This document shows positions 1-6,035 of a DNA stretch of 8,346 nt, in pieces (within the stretch, counting starts at the first letter, position 1; each line of letters begins with the position of its first letter). Origin of the DNA: CAZUZD01 sp964624465 (GTDB taxonomy: Bacteria; Planctomycetota; Planctomycetia; Isosphaerales; Isosphaeraceae); the NCBI GenBank assembly GCA_964624465.1, contig CAZUZD010000282.1, forward strand, positions 1 through 8,346, in the 5' to 3' direction. The position numbers and the translations under genes were made by a program. The notes below the pieces were generated by a model. It did not search any database. It worked only from the letters and a program-made list of their open reading frames with translations, and was not told where the DNA came from.

Positions 1-866
1 ACCCCGGCCGACAGCGGCGCCAGCATCAGGGCTCCCACGGCCAGCGGGCTGAACAGGCTGGCCGTGAGCAGCTTGAAGGCGAACGTCGGCAGCCCGACCA
101 GCAGGGGCGAGGCGATCTGCGCCTTGTCGATCTTGCGCATGACGACCCGCGTCCCCTGCTCGGGCAGGTGCATCTCCATGTCGACGTGCGGCACGTCCTT
201 GAACAGCCGCAGGTAGAGGACGTCGGATCGGACGAACGGCCCCAACTTCTGGCTGGGACGGAACTTGAGCGCGACGACCATCCGGCTGTACGCGGGGTGA
301 ATGATCTCGGTCTTTCGGAACCGCCTGCGTGCCGTCCGGACGTGACGGACGACCTGGGTCTGGCCCCTGACGAAGATCTTGAGGTGCTCGAACAGCTCGA
401 AGTTCGGGACGTAGTTGAGGCCCATCTCGTTGGGCGCCTCGATGGCGTCGCGGATGCGGGCGAGGTCGAGCTGCTCGTAGTTGGCGCGCAGGAGAGTCGT
501 CTGAAGGGGGCCCAGGAACGCCTCGTCCAGGTCCTCGGTGCGCTCGCGGGTCCCGTGCCGCAGGTCGATCCGTCGATCGGCGTCCGGGTCGAGCGGGGCG
601 TACAGGTCCTTGAGCTCGATCAGCCACTGGTGGAACTCGTGGTGGATCGTGCTGGCCAGCAGCCGGCAGAACTGTCGGAGCTGCTGGGTGTCGGCGGGGG
701 AGAGGTCCGGATCGCCCAGCAGCCGGCGAGTCAGGTCGACGGCCCGGATCGGGAGCACCTTCTCGAGGTGGTCCGGGTCGAGGTCCGGACCCCGCAGGCT
801 CGCCATGCGCTTCCGGTCGGACGGCGCCGGCTCGGATTCCTGGGATTCCGTGGTCCGGCTGCTCAT
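1..866 (-). CDS. DUF3754 (TMEM143-like) membrane protein, N-terminal part, cut by the left edge
   Basis: The minus-strand frame is open from an ATG at 866 to the window edge, giving 288 complete codons without a stop. A GGAG lies about ten bases before the ATG. The N-terminal 25 residues are polar and probably disordered. Residues 60-130 are helical and charged. Residues 150-250 carry the part I recognise: NYVPNFELFEHLKIF at 151-165, then a basic stretch (RTARRRFRK, 177-185), then YLRLFKDVPHVDMEMHLP at 218-235 and VVMRKIDK at 241-248. This pattern fits the DUF3754/TMEM143 family, whose molecular function is not established. Residues 252-288 are hydrophobic and begin the membrane region; the rest lies outside the window. 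It is transcribed divergently from the oxidoreductase gene at 1165. A later Met at codon 21 is an alternative start without better support. The family call is from memory of the motif. Confidence 0.8.
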   Translation of the reverse strand, partial: MSSRTTESQESEPAPSDRKRMASLRGPDLDPDHLEKVLPIRAVDLTRRLLGDPDLSPADTQQLRQFCRLLASTIHHEFHQWLIELKDLYAPLDPDADRRIDLRHGTRERTEDLDEAFLGPLQTTLLRANYEQLDLARIRDAIEAPNEMGLNYVPNFELFEHLKIFVRGQTQVVRHVRTARRRFRKTEIIHPAYSRMVVALKFRPSQKLGPFVRSDVLYLRLFKDVPHVDMEMHLPEQGTRVVMRKIDKAQIASPLLVGLPTFAFKLLTASLFSPLAVGALMLAPLSAG

Positions 867-971
867 CCGCGTCTCCGCCGCCAGGACTGATCGAGGCCGT
901 CGCCCGGGCACAAGCCGTCGCCGCTGCCTCGGCCACGACACCCGGGTTCGTTCGTTCACACCCGCACGCCG

Positions 972-980
972 ATTCTATCA
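972..980 (-). promoter_or_regulatory. Candidate extended -10 promoter for the DUF3754 gene
   Basis: Read on the minus strand, the bases are TGA followed by TAGAAT. This matches five of six positions of the sigma-70 -10 consensus and carries the TGn extension. No good -35 lies 17-18 bases upstream, which is tolerated in extended -10 promoters. Transcription would start near 965 and give a leader of about 100 nt. This is a sequence match only. Confidence 0.4.
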
Positions 981-1079
981 TGAACCGAGACCGCCAGGCG
1001 GTGCGACGCCTTGGCATTGACGCCGCAGGGGCCGCCCGGATCCTGAAGATCGGGATTGGTGGCCGTCGGGTCGGGCGGT

Positions 1080-1092
1080 TAGACTCCAGTCT
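1080..1092 (+). promoter_or_regulatory. Possible -10 element and overlapping palindrome upstream of the oxidoreductase/glycosyltransferase pair
   Basis: TAGACT at 1080-1085 matches four of six -10 positions and lies about 80 bases before the start codon at 1165. It overlaps a perfect inverted repeat, AGACT-CC-AGTCT, at 1081-1092, which could be an operator or chance. The -35 is poor (TTGGTG at 1056-1061, 18-base spacer). Confidence 0.25.
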
Positions 1093-1164
1093 CAAGCCAT
1101 CGATCGGGATCGGAGCTGAGGATCGGGTCCGGCCGTCCAGGGGCGGCCCGCGCGGGAGGCGCGG

Positions 1165-2244
1165 ATGTCATTGGTGGGATCGAAACGCCGCCGCCTGCGG
1201 GTGGGCGTCATCGGACTCGGTCGGCTCTGGGAGGCCCGCCACAAGCCGGCCCTCGCCCGGCTCGCGGACCGCTTCGAGGTCGTCGCCGTCTACGATCAGT
1301 CGGCCCTGCGCGCGGCCCTGGAAGCCCGGCAGCTCGGCTGCACCGCCTGCGAGGGCCTGACCGAGCTGATCGGCCGGTCGGATGTCGACGTCGTCTCGGT
1401 GCTGACCGAGCAGTGGTTCGGCCTGCACCCGGTCGAGCTGGCCTGCCAGTTCGGCAAGCCGGTCTACTGTGCCCTGCCGCCTGCGGCCGACCCGGAGGGG
1501 TTCGAGGCGGTCGCTGGGGCCATTCGCTCCAGCGGCCTGCCGTTCATGCCCGAGCTGGCGCGACGGTTCTACCCGGCCACCGAGCGACTCCGCGAGCTGC
1601 TGGACGGCCCGCTCGGTCCCCCCCGGCTGATCACCGGCCACGCCCGCCTCTTCGGGTTCGACCGCTACAGTGACCCCGGCCCGAGCACGCAGCTCGCACC
1701 GGTCTCGCTCATGGTCGACCCCGGTGGCAACCTCGTCGACTGGTGCCGCTTCCTGTTCCGGGCCGAGCCGGTGGCGGTGCAGGCGTCCGGGACCACGGTG
1801 CTGCCGGGAGCCGCCCCGGAGTGCGCGGGGCCCGACTTCGCGAGCCTGACCCTGGAGTTCCCGGCCGGCGGTCTGGCCCAGATCCAGATCAGCCGCTACC
1901 ACCGCGCCGCCTGGGGCGAGGCCAGCCGGATCCTGCCCGCCCCCGGCTTCCAGGTGCTGACCGAACGGGGCGCGGCCTGGGTCGAGCTGCCCGATCGGGT
2001 CCAATGGTCGAGCCCCGAGGGTCGCCACGACGAGCGGCTGCCGATGGAGCCGACCGTCGGCGAGCGGCTCTGCGACCAGTTCGGGCGGTTCGTGCGCGGC
2101 GAGGCCGAGCCGGCGACGTCGCTCGACGATGCCCTTGCCGTGGCCAGGCTCGTGCGGCGGCTCGGTCAGAGCCAGCGGGACGGATCCCGGATCGTGCTTC
2201 AGGGAGGTGAGGAGCCGACCCCCGATGGGCCAGACCACCCCTGA
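1165..2244 (+). CDS. Gfo/Idh/MocA-family protein with degenerate active site
   Basis: This is a 359-residue protein of normal family length with no signal peptide, so probably cytosolic. The N-terminal Rossmann half starts at LRVGVIGLGRLW (11-22); the usual third glycine of the nucleotide loop is replaced. VDVVSVLTEQWFGLHPVELACQFGKPVYC (74-102) and the PELARRFYPATERLRELL segment (129-146) follow the family pattern. Two catalytic landmarks are lost. The normal E-K-P reads A103-L104-P105, and the D-x3-H motif reads D192-W-C-R-F196, so the catalytic Lys and His are missing while the Asp remains. In inositol dehydrogenase the equivalent Lys, Asp and His drive hydride transfer. It may therefore bind nucleotide or sugar without ordinary dehydrogenase chemistry; this is inference. 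The start has GGGAGG seven bases upstream. The 3' end overlaps the glycosyltransferase start by 20 bp, implying coupled translation. Confidence 0.85.
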   Translation: MSLVGSKRRRLRVGVIGLGRLWEARHKPALARLADRFEVVAVYDQSALRAALEARQLGCTACEGLTELIGRSDVDVVSVLTEQWFGLHPVELACQFGKPVYCALPPAADPEGFEAVAGAIRSSGLPFMPELARRFYPATERLRELLDGPLGPPRLITGHARLFGFDRYSDPGPSTQLAPVSLMVDPGGNLVDWCRFLFRAEPVAVQASGTTVLPGAAPECAGPDFASLTLEFPAGGLAQIQISRYHRAAWGEASRILPAPGFQVLTERGAAWVELPDRVQWSSPEGRHDERLPMEPTVGERLCDQFGRFVRGEAEPATSLDDALAVARLVRRLGQSQRDGSRIVLQGGEEPTPDGPDHP

Positions 2245-3976
2245 CCTGCCGGCGACCATGACGGCGCCTGCCGGTCCGCCCCACAACGGTGCCCGCGCCG
2301 CGGCGTGGCCCGCTGCGCTGCTGGTGCTGGCGGCGGTGCTCGGCCTCGGGCTGATGGCCGACGCGATCCGGCACAGCTCGGCCACCTACGACGAGGTCGC
2401 CTACCTGCGGGTGGCCGCGCACTGGTGGCGGACCGGCGACCAGGAGGCGATCAGCCGGATGGGCTCGCCGCTGACCTTCTGGAAACTCCAGCAAGGGCCG
2501 GTGCTCTGGGCCCTCGACCTGATGGGGCTCGACTCCCTGGTTGACGAGCCAATCGCTCACCAGGCCGTCCTGCTGCCGTTGGTCCGCCTGGGCTCGCTCT
2601 GGATCTGGGCCCTCGGGCTCCTGCTGACGGCCCTCTGGGCCCGGCGGCGCTCGGGCCCGATGGCGATGGCGCTGGCGGCGCTGATCTTCGCTCTCGAGCC
2701 GAACCTGCTGGCCCACGGCTCGCTGGTGACCATGGAGGCGCCCCTGGTCGCCTGCACGGCGGCCGTCTGCCTGCTGTTCGACCGGTTCCTGACCGACGGA
2801 GCCCGCTGGGCCGGCTGGCTGGCGGCGGCGGTCAGCGGGCTGGCGTTCTCCTGCAAGTTCACGGCGGTTTTGCTCCCGCCGCTGCTGGCACTGGCGTGGC
2901 TGGATGCCCTTCGCCGCACGGGCTGGACGAGGAGGCAGGCGGTGCCACGGGTGGCGAAGGGGATGGTCGCGTTCGGGGTCGTGATGCTCGCCACCGATCT
3001 GGTCGTGACGGGGTTCGCCACCCTGCCACCCAGCGAGTCACGCGGCGAGCACCCCGCGCTGGCGAGTCGACTGCCCGCCCCGGCCGCGGCGCTGGTGGCG
3101 CGGCTGGCCGAGACCCCGTTGCCCCAGGACTGGGTCGCGTTCGCCATCCAGTCCCGGCACCAGCGTTCGGGCGGCCCGAGCTACCTGTTCGGTTCGGTCC
3201 GGCAGCACGGCTGGTGGTACTACTACCTGGTTGCCCTGGCGGTGAAGCTGCCGCTGGCGCTCGGCCTGCTCGTGGTGGCCCGCCTCGCGTGGTCGCGGCA
3301 GATCGTGCAGCCCGTCGCCACCGCGCGGATGCCGGCGCTGTTCGTGCTCGGGCTGCTGGCGGTGACCGCGCTGGGGTCGAGCCGGAACTACGGTGTGCGC
3401 TACCTGCTGCCGATGGCGCCGGCGGCGATCGTCTGGATCGCCGGCCTGGCGACCGGTCCGCGGCGAGCCCAGGTCGTTGCTGTCCTGGGTGTGCTCGGGC
3501 TGGCGGCGGCGACCGCTGTCAGTCACCCGTACGAGCTGACGTACTTCAACCGGCTGGCCGGCGGCACGGCGGGCGGGCGGCGAATCCTGGCGGATTCGAA
3601 CCTGGACTGGGGTCAGGGCTGCCGCACCCTGGCCCGGCTCCAGGCCCGGAACCCCGAGTTTGCCGACCTGACCCTGTACTACTTCGGCGACACCGAGCCG
3701 TCCCACTATGGCGTGGTCGGAGTCCAGCACGTGATCAACGCCGGGACCGTTCACCCGGGACTCCCCGAGCAGTTCGAGGCGAACACCGGGTTCGTGGCCG
3801 TCTCCGCCTCGCTCCACGATGGACCCTGGGGACCGCCGGGCTACTTCGAATCGCTCCGCTACCGGCCGCCGGTGGCCTGGACCGACGACGGCACGATCGC
3901 GATCTACCGGACCCCGGATTCCGCCCGTCGGCGCGGGTCGGGATTCGCCGGCGGGGCGGCGGGGTCGATCAGGTGA
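2225..3976 (+). CDS. GT39-type (GT-C fold) membrane glycosyltransferase
   Basis: A 583-residue polytopic membrane protein of the PMT/GT39 class. Such enzymes move a sugar from a polyprenyl-phosphate donor to an acceptor on the outer face of the inner membrane. After a first membrane segment (about 27-45) comes the acidic loop motif TYDEVAY, with D56-E57 in the place of the catalytic acid. A second acidic position, E171, follows LAHGSLVTM. Many further hydrophobic segments lie between 120 and 432. A soluble C-terminal part begins with LTYFNRLAGG (438-447) and DSNLDWGQ (457-464), a signature I associate with bacterial GT39-like proteins. The frame is open from 2129, but ATG 2225 is preferred: GGAG at 2211-2214 is ten bases upstream and the first membrane helix then starts normally. 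ATG 2258 is a weaker option. Donor and acceptor cannot be read from the sequence. Confidence 0.85.
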   Translation: MGQTTPDLPATMTAPAGPPHNGARAAAWPAALLVLAAVLGLGLMADAIRHSSATYDEVAYLRVAAHWWRTGDQEAISRMGSPLTFWKLQQGPVLWALDLMGLDSLVDEPIAHQAVLLPLVRLGSLWIWALGLLLTALWARRRSGPMAMALAALIFALEPNLLAHGSLVTMEAPLVACTAAVCLLFDRFLTDGARWAGWLAAAVSGLAFSCKFTAVLLPPLLALAWLDALRRTGWTRRQAVPRVAKGMVAFGVVMLATDLVVTGFATLPPSESRGEHPALASRLPAPAAALVARLAETPLPQDWVAFAIQSRHQRSGGPSYLFGSVRQHGWWYYYLVALAVKLPLALGLLVVARLAWSRQIVQPVATARMPALFVLGLLAVTALGSSRNYGVRYLLPMAPAAIVWIAGLATGPRRAQVVAVLGVLGLAAATAVSHPYELTYFNRLAGGTAGGRRILADSNLDWGQGCRTLARLQARNPEFADLTLYYFGDTEPSHYGVVGVQHVINAGTVHPGLPEQFEANTGFVAVSASLHDGPWGPPGYFESLRYRPPVAWTDDGTIAIYRTPDSARRRGSGFAGGAAGSIR

Positions 3977-4457
3977 GCCGCTGCAGGAGCTGCACGCGGC
4001 CGTCGAGGGTGGCCTCGAACCGCCCGATCTGGGTGCGAACGCTGGCCAGCCAGTCGTGCCCTTCGACGTTCCGTTCGATCCGGTCGACCAGTTCCCGGGC
4101 CCCGTCGAGCAGGGCGTGATCCAGGGCGTGCAGGGTCTCGGACTGAGCGACGCCGAACTCCTGGGCCTCGAAGAACGGGTCGAAGCTGGGGGCGGTGCGG
4201 ACGCGCTCGGTGATCCTGGCCAGCTCCTGCTGCGTCTCGGCCAGCGGCTCCACCTCGCGGGTGACCTCGCGGCTCCGGAGGTCGTTCTGGGCCGCGGTCA
4301 GGCCCTGGGCGGCCTCGGCGAGTCGGCCCAGGAGGGCGTCGCGGAGGGCCTCGTCGGCGCTGCGGCGCCAGGGGCGCTGCTGGTAGCCCCGATAGCCGGG
4401 GATCTGCATGTTGAGGCGTTCGAGCCAGGGCAGGGTCGGGGTGGTCGACGCGCTCAT
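3969..4457 (-). CDS. Helical protein of unknown function with PGYRGY motif
   Basis: A 162-residue soluble protein without signal or membrane segment. The start is well supported, with GGGAGG five bases before the ATG. The N-terminal part has PWLERLNMQIPGYRGY (10-25), followed by an acidic/basic helix RRSADEALRDALLGRLAEAA (31-50). The rest is mostly charged helix likely to form a bundle or coiled coil, with SFDPFFEAQEFGV (91-103) as the only aromatic-rich break. I recall unnamed bacterial proteins that share a PGYxGY...E/RR..D..LR start and a late FFD...L..D..LL segment, but cannot give them a function. It lies 101 bp downstream of the zinc-ribbon gene on the same strand, so the two are probably co-transcribed. 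Its stop overlaps the 3' end of the convergent glycosyltransferase by 8 bp. It is a real gene by start signal and amino-acid composition; its role is unknown. Confidence 0.72.
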   Translation of the reverse strand: MSASTTPTLPWLERLNMQIPGYRGYQQRPWRRSADEALRDALLGRLAEAAQGLTAAQNDLRSREVTREVEPLAETQQELARITERVRTAPSFDPFFEAQEFGVAQSETLHALDHALLDGARELVDRIERNVEGHDWLASVRTQIGRFEATLDGRVQLLQRLT

Positions 4458-4558
4458 GGTTGCCTCCCGGGCCTGGGGCCCGATGCGGGGCGCGGCGGGC
4501 GGACCCGGCCGGGTGGCGAGGTCCTGAAGCGAGCCGCAGTTTGTTCCCGCCGCTCAAT

Positions 4559-5125
4559 TCAGTATAGGTCGTCGCCCTTCAGGAGTCGCTCCTCCAGTCG
4601 GTCGGCCAGGCCGGCGATCCCGTGGAACAGCTCGTGGGCGTCGAGTTCGGCGGCCGCCTCGGCCGTGAGGTTCCGGACCACGACGAAGTACGGCTCGCCG
4701 CGGAGCACCTTGACAGCGAAGTGCCCATCGACGACCCGGGCGTTCAGTTCCAGAAGTCGGCGGTCGTCACGGGGGTTGGCGGGCCCGCAGACGGAGACCA
4801 GCTCCAGGAGTCGTCGGCCGCTGCTGTCATTGCCGCCGACACCCAGATAGACGGCCTGCTTGCGGGCCTCCCGGATCGGCACGACCAGGCACCAGCCATG
4901 GCCTGCCGGCGCCACGTCGAGGCCGCTGCGAAGCGCCAGATCCCGCAGGATCGGCCCCAGGTCGGGATCGGCCGGGTCCGGCGGCTCGAAGGGTCCGAGC
5001 GCGTGATGGCCGGCCTCGGGGTCGGCGGCCGGCCGGCCCAGGGGCAGGCCGCACACGTCGCACGAGCGGTTCGACGGATGATTCGGCGCGGTGCATCGGG
5101 CGCAGGGGATCAAGCTCTGGGGCAT
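4559..5125 (-). CDS. Zinc-ribbon protein with probable YbjN/CesT-like domain
   Basis: A 188-residue soluble protein. Residues 8-25 form a C-x2-C-x10-C-x2-C zinc ribbon (C8, C11, C22, C25) of the short type used for protein or nucleic-acid contacts. A Pro/Asp-rich linker (about 31-57) leads to an alpha/beta domain. Its order (strand HGWCLVVPI 76-84, strand LLELVSVCG 106-114, helix DRRLLELNARV 121-131, strand pair HFAVKVLRG and YFVVVRNL, then a long C-terminal helix from about 155 to 183 ending ADRLEERL) resembles the YbjN / type III secretion chaperone-like fold. That assignment rests on pattern, not a motif. An AAGGGG lies about eight bases before the ATG. The leader contains an 11-bp stem-loop. 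It is the first gene of a probable two-gene unit with the PGYRGY protein. A peptide-binding or adaptor role is possible but unproven. Confidence 0.75.
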   Translation of the reverse strand: MPQSLIPCARCTAPNHPSNRSCDVCGLPLGRPAADPEAGHHALGPFEPPDPADPDLGPILRDLALRSGLDVAPAGHGWCLVVPIREARKQAVYLGVGGNDSSGRRLLELVSVCGPANPRDDRRLLELNARVVDGHFAVKVLRGEPYFVVVRNLTAEAAAELDAHELFHGIAGLADRLEERLLKGDDLY

Positions 5126-5150
5126 GCCGGTTCCCCTTCGGATGGACGAT

Positions 5151-5197
5151 CGCGGGGACCGTGAATGATCCGGCTGCCCCGGCCCGCGGTCCCCGCG
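5151..5197 (-). promoter_or_regulatory. Perfect 11-bp stem-loop in the leader of the zinc-ribbon gene
   Basis: Arms at 5151-5161 (CGCGGGGACCG) and 5187-5197 (CGGTCCCCGCG) are exact reverse complements separated by 25 bases. The structure ends about 25 bases before the start codon at 5125. A weak extended -10 on the minus strand (TGC then TAAGCT, 5201-5209) would place the transcript start near 5194, so the hairpin could sit at the extreme 5' end of the message. It could be an mRNA-stabilising stem, a regulator site, or a second terminator for the gene to its right. Confidence 0.45.
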
Positions 5198-5225
5198 TTG
5201 AGCTTAGCACCGCCAGCTCGCGAGC

Positions 5226-5257
5226 GGAATCGGCCGGCACCCGGACCGGCCGATTCC
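5226..5257 (-). terminator. Strong hairpin, probable terminator of the secreted-protein gene
   Basis: Arms 5226-5237 (GGAATCGGCCGG) and 5246-5257 (CCGGCCGATTCC) pair perfectly over 12 bp with an 8-base loop, starting 22 bases after the stop codon of the minus-strand gene at 5280. No U-tract follows on either strand, so this is not a classical intrinsic terminator, but such hairpins commonly close genes in GC-rich genomes. A 10-bp palindrome (GCTCGCGAGC, 5216-5225) lies directly beside it. Confidence 0.6.
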
Positions 5258-5279
5258 TGCTCCGACGTCCGCGCTCAGC

Positions 5280-5867
5280 TCACTTCTCGGTCTGGAGGGT
5301 CTTGATCATCTGATCGAACTCGGGCGCCAGGGCCTTCATGGTCTTGTCGGGGCCGACCATCTTGAAGAAGTAGCCAGCGTTCTTGGTGACCACGATCGCC
5401 CCCAGCAGGCGATAGCCCTCGCGCGGGCCGCCGGGAGCGAACGGGTCCTTGTAGGTGCCGGCGACCTCGACCCGGGTGGCGTCGACGTTCGCACCCTTGA
5501 CGGCCTTGGTCTCGGCCGCCGCCGCGTCGCCGTCGGCGTCGCTGAACTGCTTCCGCCAGCGCTCGATGTTCATCTCGACGGCCCCGCCGCCGCCGGCGGC
5601 GTTCGGGAACACGAACAGGACCAGCTCGGCGGGCTCACGGTCGCCGTCGACCGGGGCGACCTTCAGCTGGGCCTTGCGCATCTCGTTCGTCGGCTTGGCC
5701 GACTTCCACGAGGCCGGGACCTCGAAGCTGATGCCCTCGGCGCTGAGCTTCTGGGTCTTGCCGGCCGGCGCCGGGGCGGGGTCCTGGGCGCGGCCGCTGA
5801 GCGGGACCGCTGCGACCAGCGTGGCGGTGGCGAACAGGACGACGAGCGAACGGGGCAGGCGGCTCAT
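5280..5867 (-). CDS. Small secreted protein of unknown function
   Basis: A 195-residue protein with a clear Sec-type signal peptide: R3/R6, a hydrophobic core over residues 8-23, and a probable cleavage after GRA at 27. The mature part starts with an Ala/Pro-rich linker. It then has KLSAEGISFEVPASWKS (40-56), an arrangement typical of PsbP/Mog1-like secreted domains in which a short strand is followed by PxxW. Alternating strands and one helix (MNIERWRKQF) follow, and the C-terminus ends in a helix with FDQMIKTL. No catalytic motif is visible. The frame is open to an ATG at 5933, but ATG 5867 is chosen: AGGGA lies about ten bases upstream and it puts the signal peptide at the N-terminus. It is divergent from the ThuA-like gene and followed by a strong hairpin. 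Planctomycetes carry many such lineage-restricted exported proteins; the fold assignment is tentative. Confidence 0.78.
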   Translation of the reverse strand: MSRLPRSLVVLFATATLVAAVPLSGRAQDPAPAPAGKTQKLSAEGISFEVPASWKSAKPTNEMRKAQLKVAPVDGDREPAELVLFVFPNAAGGGGAVEMNIERWRKQFSDADGDAAAAETKAVKGANVDATRVEVAGTYKDPFAPGGPREGYRLLGAIVVTKNAGYFFKMVGPDKTMKALAPEFDQMIKTLQTEK

Positions 5868-5919
5868 GTGCGGGGTTCCCTGGGTGGATCGGGCCCAAGC
5901 CGCCGGGTCGGCCGGCGTG

Positions 5920-5961
5920 CTTGCTCGGAGCATTGTGCGACTTTAGGATGCGACAATTCAA
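5920..5961. promoter_or_regulatory. Candidate divergent promoter/operator between the secreted-protein and ThuA-like genes
   Basis: On the plus strand TTGCTC (5921-5926) and TAGGAT (5944-5949) are 17 bases apart, about 75 bases before the ThuA-like start. On the minus strand TTGAAT and CACAAT are 18 bases apart and point to the secreted-protein gene. Both lie over an interrupted inverted repeat, ATTGT (5932-5936) and ACAAT (5953-5957), inside which GCGAC occurs twice (5937-5941 and 5950-5954). The arrangement would suit one regulator acting on both genes, but each hexamer match is only moderate. Confidence 0.3.
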
Positions 5962-6035
5962 CCTCCACGGCCCGACTTCGGCTGGCTGTGGTCGTCTGAC
6001 CGCCGCCCCTCCCCTCGATCGATGGAGTGTGACCC

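Larger units (their letters stand above)
867..1164. other. Divergent intergenic region, no gene seen
   Basis: These 298 bases separate the starts of two divergent genes. I see no convincing small ORF: the open frames here are extensions of shadow frames and lack ribosome binding sites. It holds a good candidate minus-strand -10 near 972-980, a weaker plus-strand one at 1080-1085, a 12-base near-palindrome at 1081-1092, and three copies of GATCGGG (1048, 1102 and 1121). GGGAGG just before 1165 is the ribosome binding site of the plus-strand gene. Confidence 0.6.

Noticed and set aside
168..890. 240-residue open frame on the plus strand at the left edge
   Set aside because: It mirrors the DUF3754-like gene on the other strand, which has the recognisable protein sequence and a ribosome binding site.
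1048..1127. Three copies of GATCGGG upstream of the gene at 1165
   Set aside because: Spacing is irregular (54 and 19 bases) and the heptamer is common in GC-rich sequence; it is not enough for a repeat or operator call.
1168..2385. 405-residue open frame on the minus strand opposite the Gfo/Idh/MocA-like gene
   Set aside because: It is antisense to a gene with clear family motifs, its protein is rich in Arg, Gly, Ala and Pro without any fold pattern, and such long shadow frames are expected at this GC content.
3904..4557. 217-residue minus-strand frame overlapping the PGYRGY gene
   Set aside because: Composition is Arg/Pro/Gly repeats typical of a shadow frame; the 162-residue frame has a strong ribosome binding site and normal helical composition.
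5280..5933. Longer version of the secreted protein starting at 5933
   Set aside because: It would bury the signal peptide 22 residues inside the protein; ATG 5867 has a ribosome binding site and gives a normal signal sequence.
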